Assembly (NCBI GenBank): GCA_030642025.1 | Contig: DAOWOO010000061.1 | Coordinates: 1 to 7,470, forward strand | Origin: Candidatus Zixiibacteriota bacterium | GTDB lineage: Bacteria > Zixibacteria > MSB-5A5 > GN15 > PGXB01 | Length of the DNA: 7,470 nucleotides | Reading direction: 5' to 3' | Part shown: one piece after another, positions 1 through 6,078 of the stretch | How the letters are laid out: the number at the start of each line of letters is the position of its first letter | How positions within the stretch are numbered: the first letter of the stretch is position 1 | Translations under genes and position numbers: made by a program | Notes under the pieces: generated by a model | What the model was told of the DNA's origin: nothing | What the model saw: only the letters and a program-made list of their open reading frames with translations | The model's database searches: none

Positions 1-52
1 ATTTTGGGTATATTAGTTGTTTCAAGCTAATTGACTGAAGGGTTTTGAAATT
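1..52 (+). promoter_or_regulatory. Leader and ribosome binding site of the L34-FlgC chimera
   Basis: This short AT-rich stretch precedes the ATG at 53. A purine-rich GAAGGG at 37-42 lies 10 bases before the start codon and is a plausible ribosome binding site. TATATT at 9-14 matches the bacterial -10 consensus at 5 of 6 positions, but any -35 element would fall outside the window, so a promoter is only a weak suggestion. Because the following 29 codons are L34-like, this stretch is most simply the native leader of an rpmH gene and not part of the flagellar operon. No open reading frame is visible in it. Confidence 0.35.
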
Positions 53-244
53 ATGAAACGGACATATCAGCCGTCAAACCGAAAGAAACTGAACGATCAC
101 GGTTTCCGGAAGCGGAGTTCAACCAAAAATGGGCGGGCTATAAACGAAATGGTTGACATGATGGCCGCCTCGCGCGCCTATGAGGCTAATACATCAGCTA
201 TTATGACTGCCAAAGAAATGGCAAAAAATGCTCTTGAAATATAG
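53..244 (+). CDS. rpmH'-'flgC: In-frame chimera: N-terminal half of ribosomal protein L34 joined to the C-terminus of flagellar rod protein FlgC
   Basis: The 63-residue frame has two unrelated halves. Residues 1-29 (53-139) are the start of ribosomal protein L34: MKRTYQPSNRK, then HGFRKR, then TKNGRA, all family hallmarks. The basic second half of L34 (an RRRAKGR-type tail; normal length about 44-46) is missing. Residues 30-63 (140-241) are the end of FlgC, the proximal rod protein: NEMVDMMAASRAYEAN, then an AKEM..NALEI tail like the C-terminal helix of rod and hook proteins. The first 100 or so residues of FlgC are missing. The FlgC half fits its place before fliE; the L34 half does not, since rpmH normally sits with rnpA and yidC. 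Neither half should work alone in its usual role. A misassembly or a rearrangement breakpoint near 137-145 is the likely cause. The identity of the two halves is secure; their physical linkage in the genome is doubtful. Confidence 0.85.
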   Translation: MKRTYQPSNRKKLNDHGFRKRSSTKNGRAINEMVDMMAASRAYEANTSAIMTAKEMAKNALEI

Positions 245-263
245 ACAGGCAAGGTGAGATATC

Positions 264-569
264 ATGAAAATCAATTCAGTAGGTATTGAGGCATATCGCC
301 AGTTGGGCGGTAACGCACAGGTCAATCGGCATTCGCAGTCGGGAAAAACCGAAAGCGCCTTAAAGAGCGGCCGGGTAGAGATTCCAATCCAGGATAACCG
401 GGTCAGTTCCAAGCTCGGCGTTAAACTCAAAGAGGGAAGCTTTCTCGACAGGCTGACACCTGAGGAAAAGCAGGCGCTTGAGATGCTGTTTTCCAAGTAC
501 GGCGCCGGGGGTGTCAATGGCTCGTCCGATTCACTCAAACCGGGGACTTTTGTGGATTTCAAGGCATGA
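264..569 (+). CDS. Small uncharacterised protein between flgC and fliE
   Basis: I do not recognise this 101-residue protein. It starts with ATG after a good ribosome binding site (AAGGTGAG, 251-258), 19 bases after the flgC stop. Its stop overlaps the fliE start in an ATGA arrangement, so it is probably translationally coupled to fliE and belongs to the operon. It has no signal peptide, no membrane segment, no Trp and no Cys. Residues 1-50 are polar and look disordered. Residues 52-79 form the only conserved-looking block, a predicted amphipathic helix around 'LTPEEKQALEMLFSKYG'; a Gly/Ser-rich stretch and a short tail ending 'GTFVDFKA' follow. The 'MKIN' start recalls the anti-sigma factor FlgM, but the conserved FlgM sigma-28-binding C-terminal region is not seen. 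From its position, a small soluble assembly or regulatory protein of the basal body is possible; this is inference only. Confidence 0.8.
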   Translation: MKINSVGIEAYRQLGGNAQVNRHSQSGKTESALKSGRVEIPIQDNRVSSKLGVKLKEGSFLDRLTPEEKQALEMLFSKYGAGGVNGSSDSLKPGTFVDFKA

Positions 570-877
570 GCAATCCGATCGGCAAAATAAATCAACTGAT
601 CCCGGGGCTTCAAAATCGGATTCAGCCTAACCCGGTTGCAGAGGAAGCGGTCGGCAAGGCTGATTTTACCGATGTACTGGGCCGGATGGTTAACTCTGTC
701 AATTCTCTGCAAACCGAAGCCGCAACCGCCCAGGAACTGCTGGCCACCGGCGAAGCGGCCGATCTTCATGAAATCATGATCGCTATGGAGAAGGCCGGAG
801 TGGCCATGGATTTGCTTCTGGAAGTAAGGAACAAGTTGATTGACGCATACCAATCACTAATTCGGATGCCTATGTAA
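566..877 (+). CDS. fliE: Flagellar hook-basal body complex protein FliE
   Basis: FliE is the small adaptor that links the MS ring (FliF) to the first rod subunits (FlgB/FlgC) and is exported by the flagellar type III system. The 103-residue product has the usual family length. Residues 1-32 are variable. The helical core follows at about 33-60 ('FTDVLGRMVNSVNSLQ'), and then the conserved C-terminal block at 66-103, with 'DLHEIMIAMEKAGVAM' and 'EVRNKLIDAYQSLIRM', which is diagnostic of FliE. The start ATG overlaps the stop of the preceding small gene (ATGA). There is no well-spaced ribosome binding site of its own, only AAGG two bases before the ATG, so translational coupling is likely. A 59-base gap separates it from fliF. 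It lacks a cleavable signal peptide, as expected for a type III export substrate. Confidence 0.95.
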   Translation: MSNPIGKINQLIPGLQNRIQPNPVAEEAVGKADFTDVLGRMVNSVNSLQTEAATAQELLATGEAADLHEIMIAMEKAGVAMDLLLEVRNKLIDAYQSLIRMPM

Positions 878-936
878 CGTTACTCAATATTGACTCGGCC
901 ATTGGACGGGCGGGTAAGTAGAAAATAGGAATTGAC

Positions 937-2517
937 ATGGAATATTTCAAACAGGTTCTAACGAATCTCGGTAAATTCGCAAAGGCGATGTCACCCGGCC
1001 AGGCGATTCTCCTGATAGGAATTATTGCCGGCACAATTGTCGGCGCAGTGGTGGTTGGCAACTGGCTGGGAGAGATCAACTACTCCACCCTTTATTCCAA
1101 TCTGGACGGCGCCGATGCCGGCGAAATAGTCAGCTATCTCAACGAAGAAAAAATACCTTATAACCTCTCTGACGGGGGACGGACAATCTCGGTTCCGTCA
1201 GGCAAGGTTTATGATGTCCGCATTTCGATGGCCTCCCAGGGCATGCCCCGGGCCGGCAATGTCGGGTACGCCATTTTTGATCAGTCCAATCTTGGGATGA
1301 CCGAGTTTTTGCAGAATCTCAATTTCCGGCGGGCGCTGGAAGGAGAGTTGATGAGAACCATCATGCAACTGTCCGATGTTGATGCGGCCAGGGTTCATAT
1401 TGTGATGCCCAAGGATAGACTGTTCAAGGAGGATAAGAAAGAGGCGACGGCATCGGTGGTTTTAAAATTGCGTCGCGGAAGCTTGTCGAAGTCCCAGATG
1501 GCCGGGATAACGCATCTGGTGGCGGCTTCGGTGGAAGGTTTACGTCCGGAGAACATATCAGTTATCGATCAGAACGGAAATTTGTTGTCATCCCATAGCG
1601 AATCCGATGCCCTGGCCGGGCTGACGTCATCGCAACTTGAGGTCAGGAAAAATGTGGAAAGCTATCTGGAGAACAAGGCCCAGAGCATGCTCGATGGAGT
1701 AGTCGGTTTGGGCAGGTCGATTGTCAGGGTTACAGTTGCTCTGGATTTCCAACAAGTGGAAAAAACATTCGAAACATATGATCCCAACTCAGCCGTTATC
1801 AGAAGTCAGCAGAAAACCGAAGAGACCGGCAGTACTTCCGAAAAACTTGCAGAGAACAATGAAAGCAAAGATGAAAGTCGGGGCGAGACCACCACAACCA
1901 ATTATGAAATAAATAAATCAGTTGAACATATAATAGGTGCCGTCGGGAATCTTAAGCGCATATCGGTGGCTGTCTTACTGGATTATGTCCAGAAGGAAAG
2001 AGAAACCGGCGCTGGTGAAGTAGAGACAGTTTATGAACCCCGTCCGCAAATAGAAATCGATAGGATTACGGCGATTGTAAAAAACGCCGTGGGATTTGAT
2101 CCCCAGCGGAGCGACCAGATAGAAGTGGTCAATATCACCTTTGATAAGACGTCAATCGAGCAGGACATGGACAAACTTGACCAGATAATGCAGCAGGAAT
2201 TTTATTTTGATGTCGGCAAGAAGGTCGGTATGGTTCTCCTCGGTATTTTTGCCTTTCTGTATGTCCGGAAAAAATTGCGCAGATTCTTTTCCTCGGTTTC
2301 CCGGCTTCTTCCACCCGCTCGGCCGGCCAGGCCGACCCCACCCTCCAGCGGAATATCGCTTAGTAACACCGTTGATGTTGATGCGGTAGAATCCGAGGAG
2401 ATCGAACCTATCGTGGCAGAAAAGCGAAAACCGAACATGCTTGATCGGATGCAGAAAACCGCCATGGATAACCCCGATGAGTTCGCCAAAGTGATCAAAA
2501 CGATGATGGTAGATTAG
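937..2517 (+). CDS. fliF: Flagellar MS-ring protein FliF
   Basis: FliF builds the MS ring in the inner membrane, the platform for the rod, the export gate and the C ring. The 526-residue product is slightly shorter than enterobacterial FliF. A membrane segment lies at about 22-43. The YscJ/FliF ring-building region follows at about 46-220, with the hallmarks 'QGMPRAGNVGYAIFDQSNLG' (101-120), 'RRALEGELMRTI' (131-142) and 'ARVHIVMPKDRLF' (151-163). The FliF-specific periplasmic domain spans about 230-405 and includes 'NYEINKSVEHIIGAVGNLKR'. A second membrane segment lies at about 426-443, then a Pro/Arg-rich cytoplasmic linker (456-470). The C-terminal FliG-binding tail (about 499-526) ends 'AKVIKTMMVD'. 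AGGAA at 927-931 is the likely ribosome binding site. Residues 288-322 form a Glu/Ser/Thr-rich loop without the GVPGALSN-type motif of enterobacterial FliF, and the Trp usual near the C-terminus is Met here. Confidence 0.98.
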   Translation: MEYFKQVLTNLGKFAKAMSPGQAILLIGIIAGTIVGAVVVGNWLGEINYSTLYSNLDGADAGEIVSYLNEEKIPYNLSDGGRTISVPSGKVYDVRISMASQGMPRAGNVGYAIFDQSNLGMTEFLQNLNFRRALEGELMRTIMQLSDVDAARVHIVMPKDRLFKEDKKEATASVVLKLRRGSLSKSQMAGITHLVAASVEGLRPENISVIDQNGNLLSSHSESDALAGLTSSQLEVRKNVESYLENKAQSMLDGVVGLGRSIVRVTVALDFQQVEKTFETYDPNSAVIRSQQKTEETGSTSEKLAENNESKDESRGETTTTNYEINKSVEHIIGAVGNLKRISVAVLLDYVQKERETGAGEVETVYEPRPQIEIDRITAIVKNAVGFDPQRSDQIEVVNITFDKTSIEQDMDKLDQIMQQEFYFDVGKKVGMVLLGIFAFLYVRKKLRRFFSSVSRLLPPARPARPTPPSSGISLSNTVDVDAVESEEIEPIVAEKRKPNMLDRMQKTAMDNPDEFAKVIKTMMVD

Positions 2518-2528
2518 GATAGTGCGCC

Positions 2529-3539
2529 ATGCAGTATGATGAATTAACTCCCGAAAGAAAAGCCGCTATTACGCTGGTAGCGTTCGGCGCCGATGTTTCC
2601 GCCGAAGTCCTAAGAAGTTTGCCGGAGAAGGAGATGGAGAGGTTGACGGTCGAGATTGCCAACCTGCGAGATGTTCCCGCTGAAATCGAAGAGAAAGTTA
2701 TCGATGAATGCTATGAGATATTTATGGCTCGCCAGTACATCTCTCAAGGCGGCGTCGATTTTGCCAAGACGATTCTTGAGAAGGCGGTGGGTCTTGAAAA
2801 AGCCAGGGAAATCATGGGGCGTCTGGAGTCAGCTCTTCATGTTACCGGCTTCAACGTCCTGAAAAATATCGATTCCCACCAGTTGGTCGGTTTCATACAA
2901 AATGAACATCCGCAAACAATCGCGCTGATACTTACGCAGCTAAGCTCCCAGCAGGCGGCGGCCGTGCTCTCGGAGCTTCCGTCGGAATTGCAATCGGAAG
3001 TTGCCCTGAGAATCGCCACCATGGAGAAAATATCGCCGGATATTCTAAAGGAGATTGAATCGACACTGGAAGGCCACTTCGATACCGCCTCTTCCGGGGA
3101 AATGTCAGTTTCCGGCGGCGCCAAGACAATGGCCGAGATACTGAATCTTATTGAAACATCGGCCGAGAAAAATATCCTCCAGTCCATAGAGGCCGAAAAC
3201 GCCGACCTCGCCGGTGAAATCAAGAACATGATGTTTGTCTTCGACGATCTGGTGCTGCTTGATGATCGTTCGATACAGCGTTTACTCAAAGAAGTCGAGA
3301 CCAAGGATCTTTCAGTCGCTCTTAAGGCCGCCTCCGAGGAAGTCAAAGGCAAGATATATTCCAATGTCTCCGAACGTGTGGCGGTCATGGTTAAAGAGGA
3401 AATGGAGTTTCTCGGTCCGATGCGGCTTTCCGATGTCGAAGCAGCCCAGCAGAGGATTGTCGAAGCCGTCCGCAATCTCGAAGAAGAGGGTCAAATTGTT
3501 GTATCCGGCCGCGGCGGCAAGGAGGATGTCATTGTCTAA
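2529..3539 (+). CDS. fliG: Flagellar motor switch protein FliG
   Basis: FliG is the C-ring protein that binds the FliF tail and receives torque from the MotA stator. The 336-residue length is typical. The N-terminal FliF-binding domain spans about 1-100 ('ERKAAITLVAFGADVSAEVL', then 'VEIANLRDVP'). The middle ARM-like domain carries the diagnostic 'EHPQTIALILTQL' (126-138). The C-terminal torque domain holds 'MFVFDDLVLLDDRSIQRLLK' (235-254), 'ALKAASEEVKGKI' (264-276), and the charged helix followed by 'EEMEFLGPMRLSDVEAAQQ' (290-308). The tail 'VVSGRGGKEDVIV' also resembles Thermotoga-type FliG. The gene starts 11 bases after the fliF stop, with a weak site (TAGGAT, 2515-2520) overlapping that stop. 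Its last codons contain the strong ribosome binding site of fliH and overlap the fliH start. Confidence 0.98.
   Translation: MQYDELTPERKAAITLVAFGADVSAEVLRSLPEKEMERLTVEIANLRDVPAEIEEKVIDECYEIFMARQYISQGGVDFAKTILEKAVGLEKAREIMGRLESALHVTGFNVLKNIDSHQLVGFIQNEHPQTIALILTQLSSQQAAAVLSELPSELQSEVALRIATMEKISPDILKEIESTLEGHFDTASSGEMSVSGGAKTMAEILNLIETSAEKNILQSIEAENADLAGEIKNMMFVFDDLVLLDDRSIQRLLKEVETKDLSVALKAASEEVKGKIYSNVSERVAVMVKEEMEFLGPMRLSDVEAAQQRIVEAVRNLEEEGQIVVSGRGGKEDVIV
3519..3525 (+). promoter_or_regulatory. Strong ribosome binding site that decides the fliH start
   Basis: AAGGAGG, a full match to the Shine-Dalgarno core, lies inside the last codons of fliG. Two in-frame fliH starts follow. The ATG at 3526 directly abuts this site with no spacer, which is too close for normal use. 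The TTG at 3532 is 6 bases away, which is near ideal. The site therefore favours the TTG start. Confidence 0.7.
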
Positions 3540-4239
3540 ACTTTTGACAAGCCCCTCAATCGGCAACAAGGTAATAATTGGGGAGTATCGAAGAGATATT
3601 GAGACTGATCGTCAATCTGCAAAAAAAGTGGCCGGAAGATTCCTCGGTATCACTATCATTACAACCACCGAGGGTAAGAAACTGATTCCGATTCAGGACC
3701 TTGTGAGAATTGAGGAGCAATTTCAACAGGAAAAGGAAGAAACTGACCGGGAGGCTTATGAAAGAGGCCGAATAGACGGACATAAGGCCGGTCTCAGTGA
3801 AGGGCACCGGGAAGCGCAGATTGTTGTCAATAACTTCGCCTCGGTTGTCAAGGATATAATCGGTCAGCGCGAGACTCTTATGGAAGAAGCGCGGCACAGG
3901 ATACTTGAACTGGTAATTGAAATATCTAAAAAAGTAACCTTTAATGCCGCCAGAATCGATCCTGAGATCACGGCGGAGATTATTAATGGCGCCATAAACG
4001 GACTGGTTGACAAATCGAAAATAAGGGTGAAAGTCCATCCTGATCATCTCCCACATATTGAGCAACAGATTGACAGATTCAAGGGCGACTCGACCGCCAT
4101 CAAGGAATTGATAATCGAGCCCGATACCCGGGTTCGTTTCGGGGGCTGTTTTATCGAGACGCCGTCGGGCGATATTGATGCCCGAGTTGATTCCCAGATG
4201 GATATTATCTCCGAATCGCTGATTGATGACGGAGAATAA
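3532..4239 (+). CDS. fliH: Flagellar export ATPase regulator FliH
   Basis: FliH is the peripheral stalk-like partner of the export ATPase FliI; it dimerises, restrains FliI activity and docks it near the C ring and gate. The preferred start is the TTG at 3532 (235 residues), from its spacing to AAGGAGG; the ATG at 3526 would add two residues. The frame stays open well upstream inside fliG, but that part is out-of-frame fliG sequence. Visible parts are: an N-terminal region at 1-60; a charged coiled coil at about 57-76; a ladder of small residues every fourth position (G79, G83, G87, G91, A95), the GxxxG helix typical of FliH; and a C-terminal FliI-binding domain at about 97-235, related to V-ATPase subunit E, with 'GGCFIETPSGDIDAR' at 204-218. 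There is no Trp anywhere, so the N-terminal Trp pair that binds FliN and FlhA in Salmonella FliH is absent. The start overlaps fliG by 8 bases, and fliI follows after 2 bases. Confidence 0.93.
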   Translation: MSKLLTSPSIGNKVIIGEYRRDIETDRQSAKKVAGRFLGITIITTTEGKKLIPIQDLVRIEEQFQQEKEETDREAYERGRIDGHKAGLSEGHREAQIVVNNFASVVKDIIGQRETLMEEARHRILELVIEISKKVTFNAARIDPEITAEIINGAINGLVDKSKIRVKVHPDHLPHIEQQIDRFKGDSTAIKELIIEPDTRVRFGGCFIETPSGDIDARVDSQMDIISESLIDDGE

Positions 4240-4241
4240 TC

Positions 4242-5615
4242 ATGCGGCCGATTCCTTATGATTTATACGCCGATCGGATTCGTTCGGCAAGTACCATAAA
4301 ACAATCAGGGCGGGTTGTACAGACCATTGGTTTGGTCGTAGAATCCATCGGCCCGGCTGTTTCAGTTGGCGACCTCTGCCAGATCGAAAGCCCCGAAGAT
4401 GGGAGTCATGTGAAAGGCGAGGTGGTCGGTTTCCGGGACAACCGGATTCTGCTTATGCCACTTGGGTCGGTATCGGGTATAACGCCGGGATCAATTGTCG
4501 TATCCACCGGGGAACAATTACGGGTGCCGGTCGGTAATGAGTTGATCGGCCGGGTGCTCGGCGGACTGGGTCAGCCAATTGACAGTCATGGTCCTCTGCT
4601 GACCCGACAGACACGAAAAATCGACAGTCTTCCCATACCGGCCTTAAAGAGAACACGAATAAAAGAGCCAATCCGTACCGGCATCAAGGTAATCGACCTG
4701 ATGGCCACCTGCGGCAAAGGACAGCGTATGGGCATTTTCGCGGGTTCCGGTATCGGCAAATCGGTACTTCTCGGAATGATTGCGCGAAGCTCATCGGCTG
4801 ATGTCAATGTCGTTGCCCTGGTTGGTGAACGCGGCCGCGAGGTTCGCGAATTTATTGAAAAAGACCTCGGACCGGAAGGACTCAAACGATCCGTTGTCGT
4901 GGCCGTTACTTCGGATCAGCCGGCCCTGATACGAATCAAGGGCGCCATGGTGGCGACCGCTATCGCCGAGCATTTTCGCGATCAGGGTAAGGATGTCATG
5001 CTTCTGATGGACTCGATCACACGTATCGCCACCAGCCAGCGTGAGATTGGCCTTGCTGTCGGCGAACCGCCGGCCACCAGGGGATACACACCATCGGTGT
5101 TTGCCCTACTCCCAAGGATACTCGAAAGAGCCGGAACCAATGACAAAGGATCAATTACAGGCCTATACACCGTTCTTGTCGAGGGTGATGATCTTAATGA
5201 ACCTGTATCCGACACTGTTAGATCGATCCTGGATGGACACGTCACTCTATCCCGGAAGCTGGCCTCGATGAACCAGTATCCGGCGGTCGATGTTCTTGAT
5301 TCAATAAGCCGCCTTATGGTTGATATTACCGAACCGGAACATCAGAAATTGGCCGCGAAGGTTAGAGAGATTGTGGCCACCTACCGTGAATCCGAGGACC
5401 TGATAAATATCGGCGCCTATGTAAAAGGCTCATCGGCAAAGATTGACTATGCTATCTCCCGGATTGACCGGATAAACACGTTCCTGTGCCAGCGTATTGA
5501 TGAATCGAACGATTTCGAACAGTCATTGAAAGAGCTGGCCGATATAATCGACAGCCCCGGAGAAAAATCTGATGAAGAAGTTTCAGTACCGGCTGGAGAG
5601 AATACTGCAGCTTAA
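4242..5615 (+). CDS. fliI: Flagellum-specific ATP synthase-like export ATPase FliI
   Basis: FliI is the hexameric ATPase of the flagellar type III export apparatus, homologous to the F1 beta subunit; it hydrolyses ATP to help deliver substrates to the FlhA/FlhB gate. The 457-residue length is typical. The N-terminal beta-barrel domain spans about 20-95. The catalytic core holds the Walker A loop 'AGSGIGKS' (167-174, K173), the 'VGERGREV' motif with the likely catalytic Glu E196, the Walker B strand 'DVMLLMDS' (251-258), and the family signature 'GEPPATRGYTPSVFALLPR' (274-292), which separates FliI/SctN from F1 subunits. The C-terminal helical domain runs to about 437, followed by an acidic 20-residue tail. 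The ribosome binding site GGAGAA (4231-4236) lies in the last codons of fliH. The 3' end overlaps fliJ by 44 bases. No key residue is missing. Confidence 0.98.
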   Translation: MRPIPYDLYADRIRSASTIKQSGRVVQTIGLVVESIGPAVSVGDLCQIESPEDGSHVKGEVVGFRDNRILLMPLGSVSGITPGSIVVSTGEQLRVPVGNELIGRVLGGLGQPIDSHGPLLTRQTRKIDSLPIPALKRTRIKEPIRTGIKVIDLMATCGKGQRMGIFAGSGIGKSVLLGMIARSSSADVNVVALVGERGREVREFIEKDLGPEGLKRSVVVAVTSDQPALIRIKGAMVATAIAEHFRDQGKDVMLLMDSITRIATSQREIGLAVGEPPATRGYTPSVFALLPRILERAGTNDKGSITGLYTVLVEGDDLNEPVSDTVRSILDGHVTLSRKLASMNQYPAVDVLDSISRLMVDITEPEHQKLAAKVREIVATYRESEDLINIGAYVKGSSAKIDYAISRIDRINTFLCQRIDESNDFEQSLKELADIIDSPGEKSDEEVSVPAGENTAA

Positions 5616-6030
5616 AAAGCACGATGAGAAAGATAAGCAAAAAAACCTCGGTGAAGCCACCCAGAAAATATTCAATCAGAACCGAAAGCTCTTGAAATTC
5701 CTGCAAACACGGATCAATACGCAGGGACAACAGCGTAAATGTCTGGGTGGACGTATCAATATTATTCAGCATCTGGGGTATTCAAGGTATTATCGCCAGT
5801 TAAAGAAGGAAGAGTTGACCGGGCGGGAGATTCTAAAGGCTTTCGAGAAAGATCGCGAGCGCAAGCAACGGGAACTGGTCGATGCCACCAAGCAGCGCAA
5901 AATTTATGAAAAGCTTAAAGAACGACGGCACGAAAAATATATAAAGGATCTGGAACTGACTTTGCAGAAGGAACAGGATGAACTGGCCGCTCAATCGTTC
6001 ATGTACAAATTAAAGCTCCCGGTCAATTGA
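5572..6030 (+). CDS. fliJ: Flagellar export chaperone/stalk protein FliJ
   Basis: FliJ is a coiled-coil protein that sits in the centre of the FliI hexamer like F1 gamma, contacts FlhA and helps recycle export chaperones. The 152-residue product is close to the usual length of about 147. It opens with the family-typical 'MKKFQYRLERILQLKKHDE' and is almost wholly charged helix, rich in Lys, Gln, Glu and Arg, consistent with a long antiparallel coiled coil. Sequence conservation in FliJ is low, so the call also rests on its place directly after fliI. The ATG at 5572 lies inside fliI, in another frame, with GGAGA at 5559-5563, 8 bases upstream. This 44-base overlap suggests coupling and fixed stoichiometry. 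The last four codons and the TGA stop fall inside a perfect palindrome (6015-6038). This is the last gene of the visible operon. Confidence 0.93.
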   Translation: MKKFQYRLERILQLKKHDEKDKQKNLGEATQKIFNQNRKLLKFLQTRINTQGQQRKCLGGRINIIQHLGYSRYYRQLKKEELTGREILKAFEKDRERKQRELVDATKQRKIYEKLKERRHEKYIKDLELTLQKEQDELAAQSFMYKLKLPVN

Positions 6031-6038
6031 CCGGGAGC
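6015..6038 (-). terminator. Perfect palindrome, intrinsic terminator of the - strand gene
   Basis: A 24-base perfect palindrome has 10-bp GC-rich arms (GCTCCCGGTC and GACCGGGAGC) around an AATT loop. Read on the - strand it lies downstream of the secreted-protein gene and is followed at once by the T-rich TTTAATTTGT (complement of 6005-6014), a good Rho-independent terminator shape. Read on the + strand there is no T tract after it (CTACTGAC), so for the flagellar operon it would act only as a weak terminator or an mRNA 3'-end-stabilising hairpin. It contains the final fliJ codons and stop. Confidence 0.75.
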
Positions 6039-6046
6039 CTACTGAC

Positions 6047-6078
6047 AATAGGCGATACTGTCTAAAGTATGTCCTATT
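6047..6078. repeat. Imperfect inverted repeat at the end of the - strand gene
   Basis: The outer arms AATAGG (6047-6052) and CCTATT (6073-6078) and the inner arms ATACT (6055-6059) and AGTAT (6066-6070) can pair around a 2x2 internal mismatch with a short loop. The - strand stop codon (6074-6076) lies in one arm. On the + strand a run of seven T follows at 6091-6097, but it starts 12 bases after the stem, too far for a classic terminator. The stem is AT-rich and weaker than the neighbouring palindrome; it might help end + strand transcription after fliJ. Confidence 0.4.

Noticed and set aside
264..569. Calling the small gene flgM from its 'MKIN' start
   Set aside because: The match is only a few residues. 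The conserved helical sigma-28-binding C-terminus of FlgM is not visible.
194..853. A 219-residue open frame on the - strand opposite the small unknown gene and fliE
   Set aside because: It lies antisense to two supported genes, has no recognisable domain and an odd composition, and fliE in the other direction is certain.
890..920. A possible internal promoter before fliF, starting at TTGACT (890-895)
   Set aside because: No convincing -10 hexamer lies at 16-18 bases, and the gap of 59 bases is easily explained as a leader within the operon.
2837..3475. A 212-residue Ser-rich open frame on the - strand inside fliG
   Set aside because: Its Ser/Thr-rich composition is what results from reading Glu- and Asp-rich fliG codons backwards; it is a shadow.
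3235..3525. A long N-terminal extension of fliH reaching into fliG
   Set aside because: The extension translates fliG sequence out of frame and looks like no FliH. A strong ribosome binding site at 3519-3525 marks the true start.
3556..4065. A 169-residue open frame on the - strand inside fliH
   Set aside because: It is antisense to a certain gene and shows no recognisable motif.
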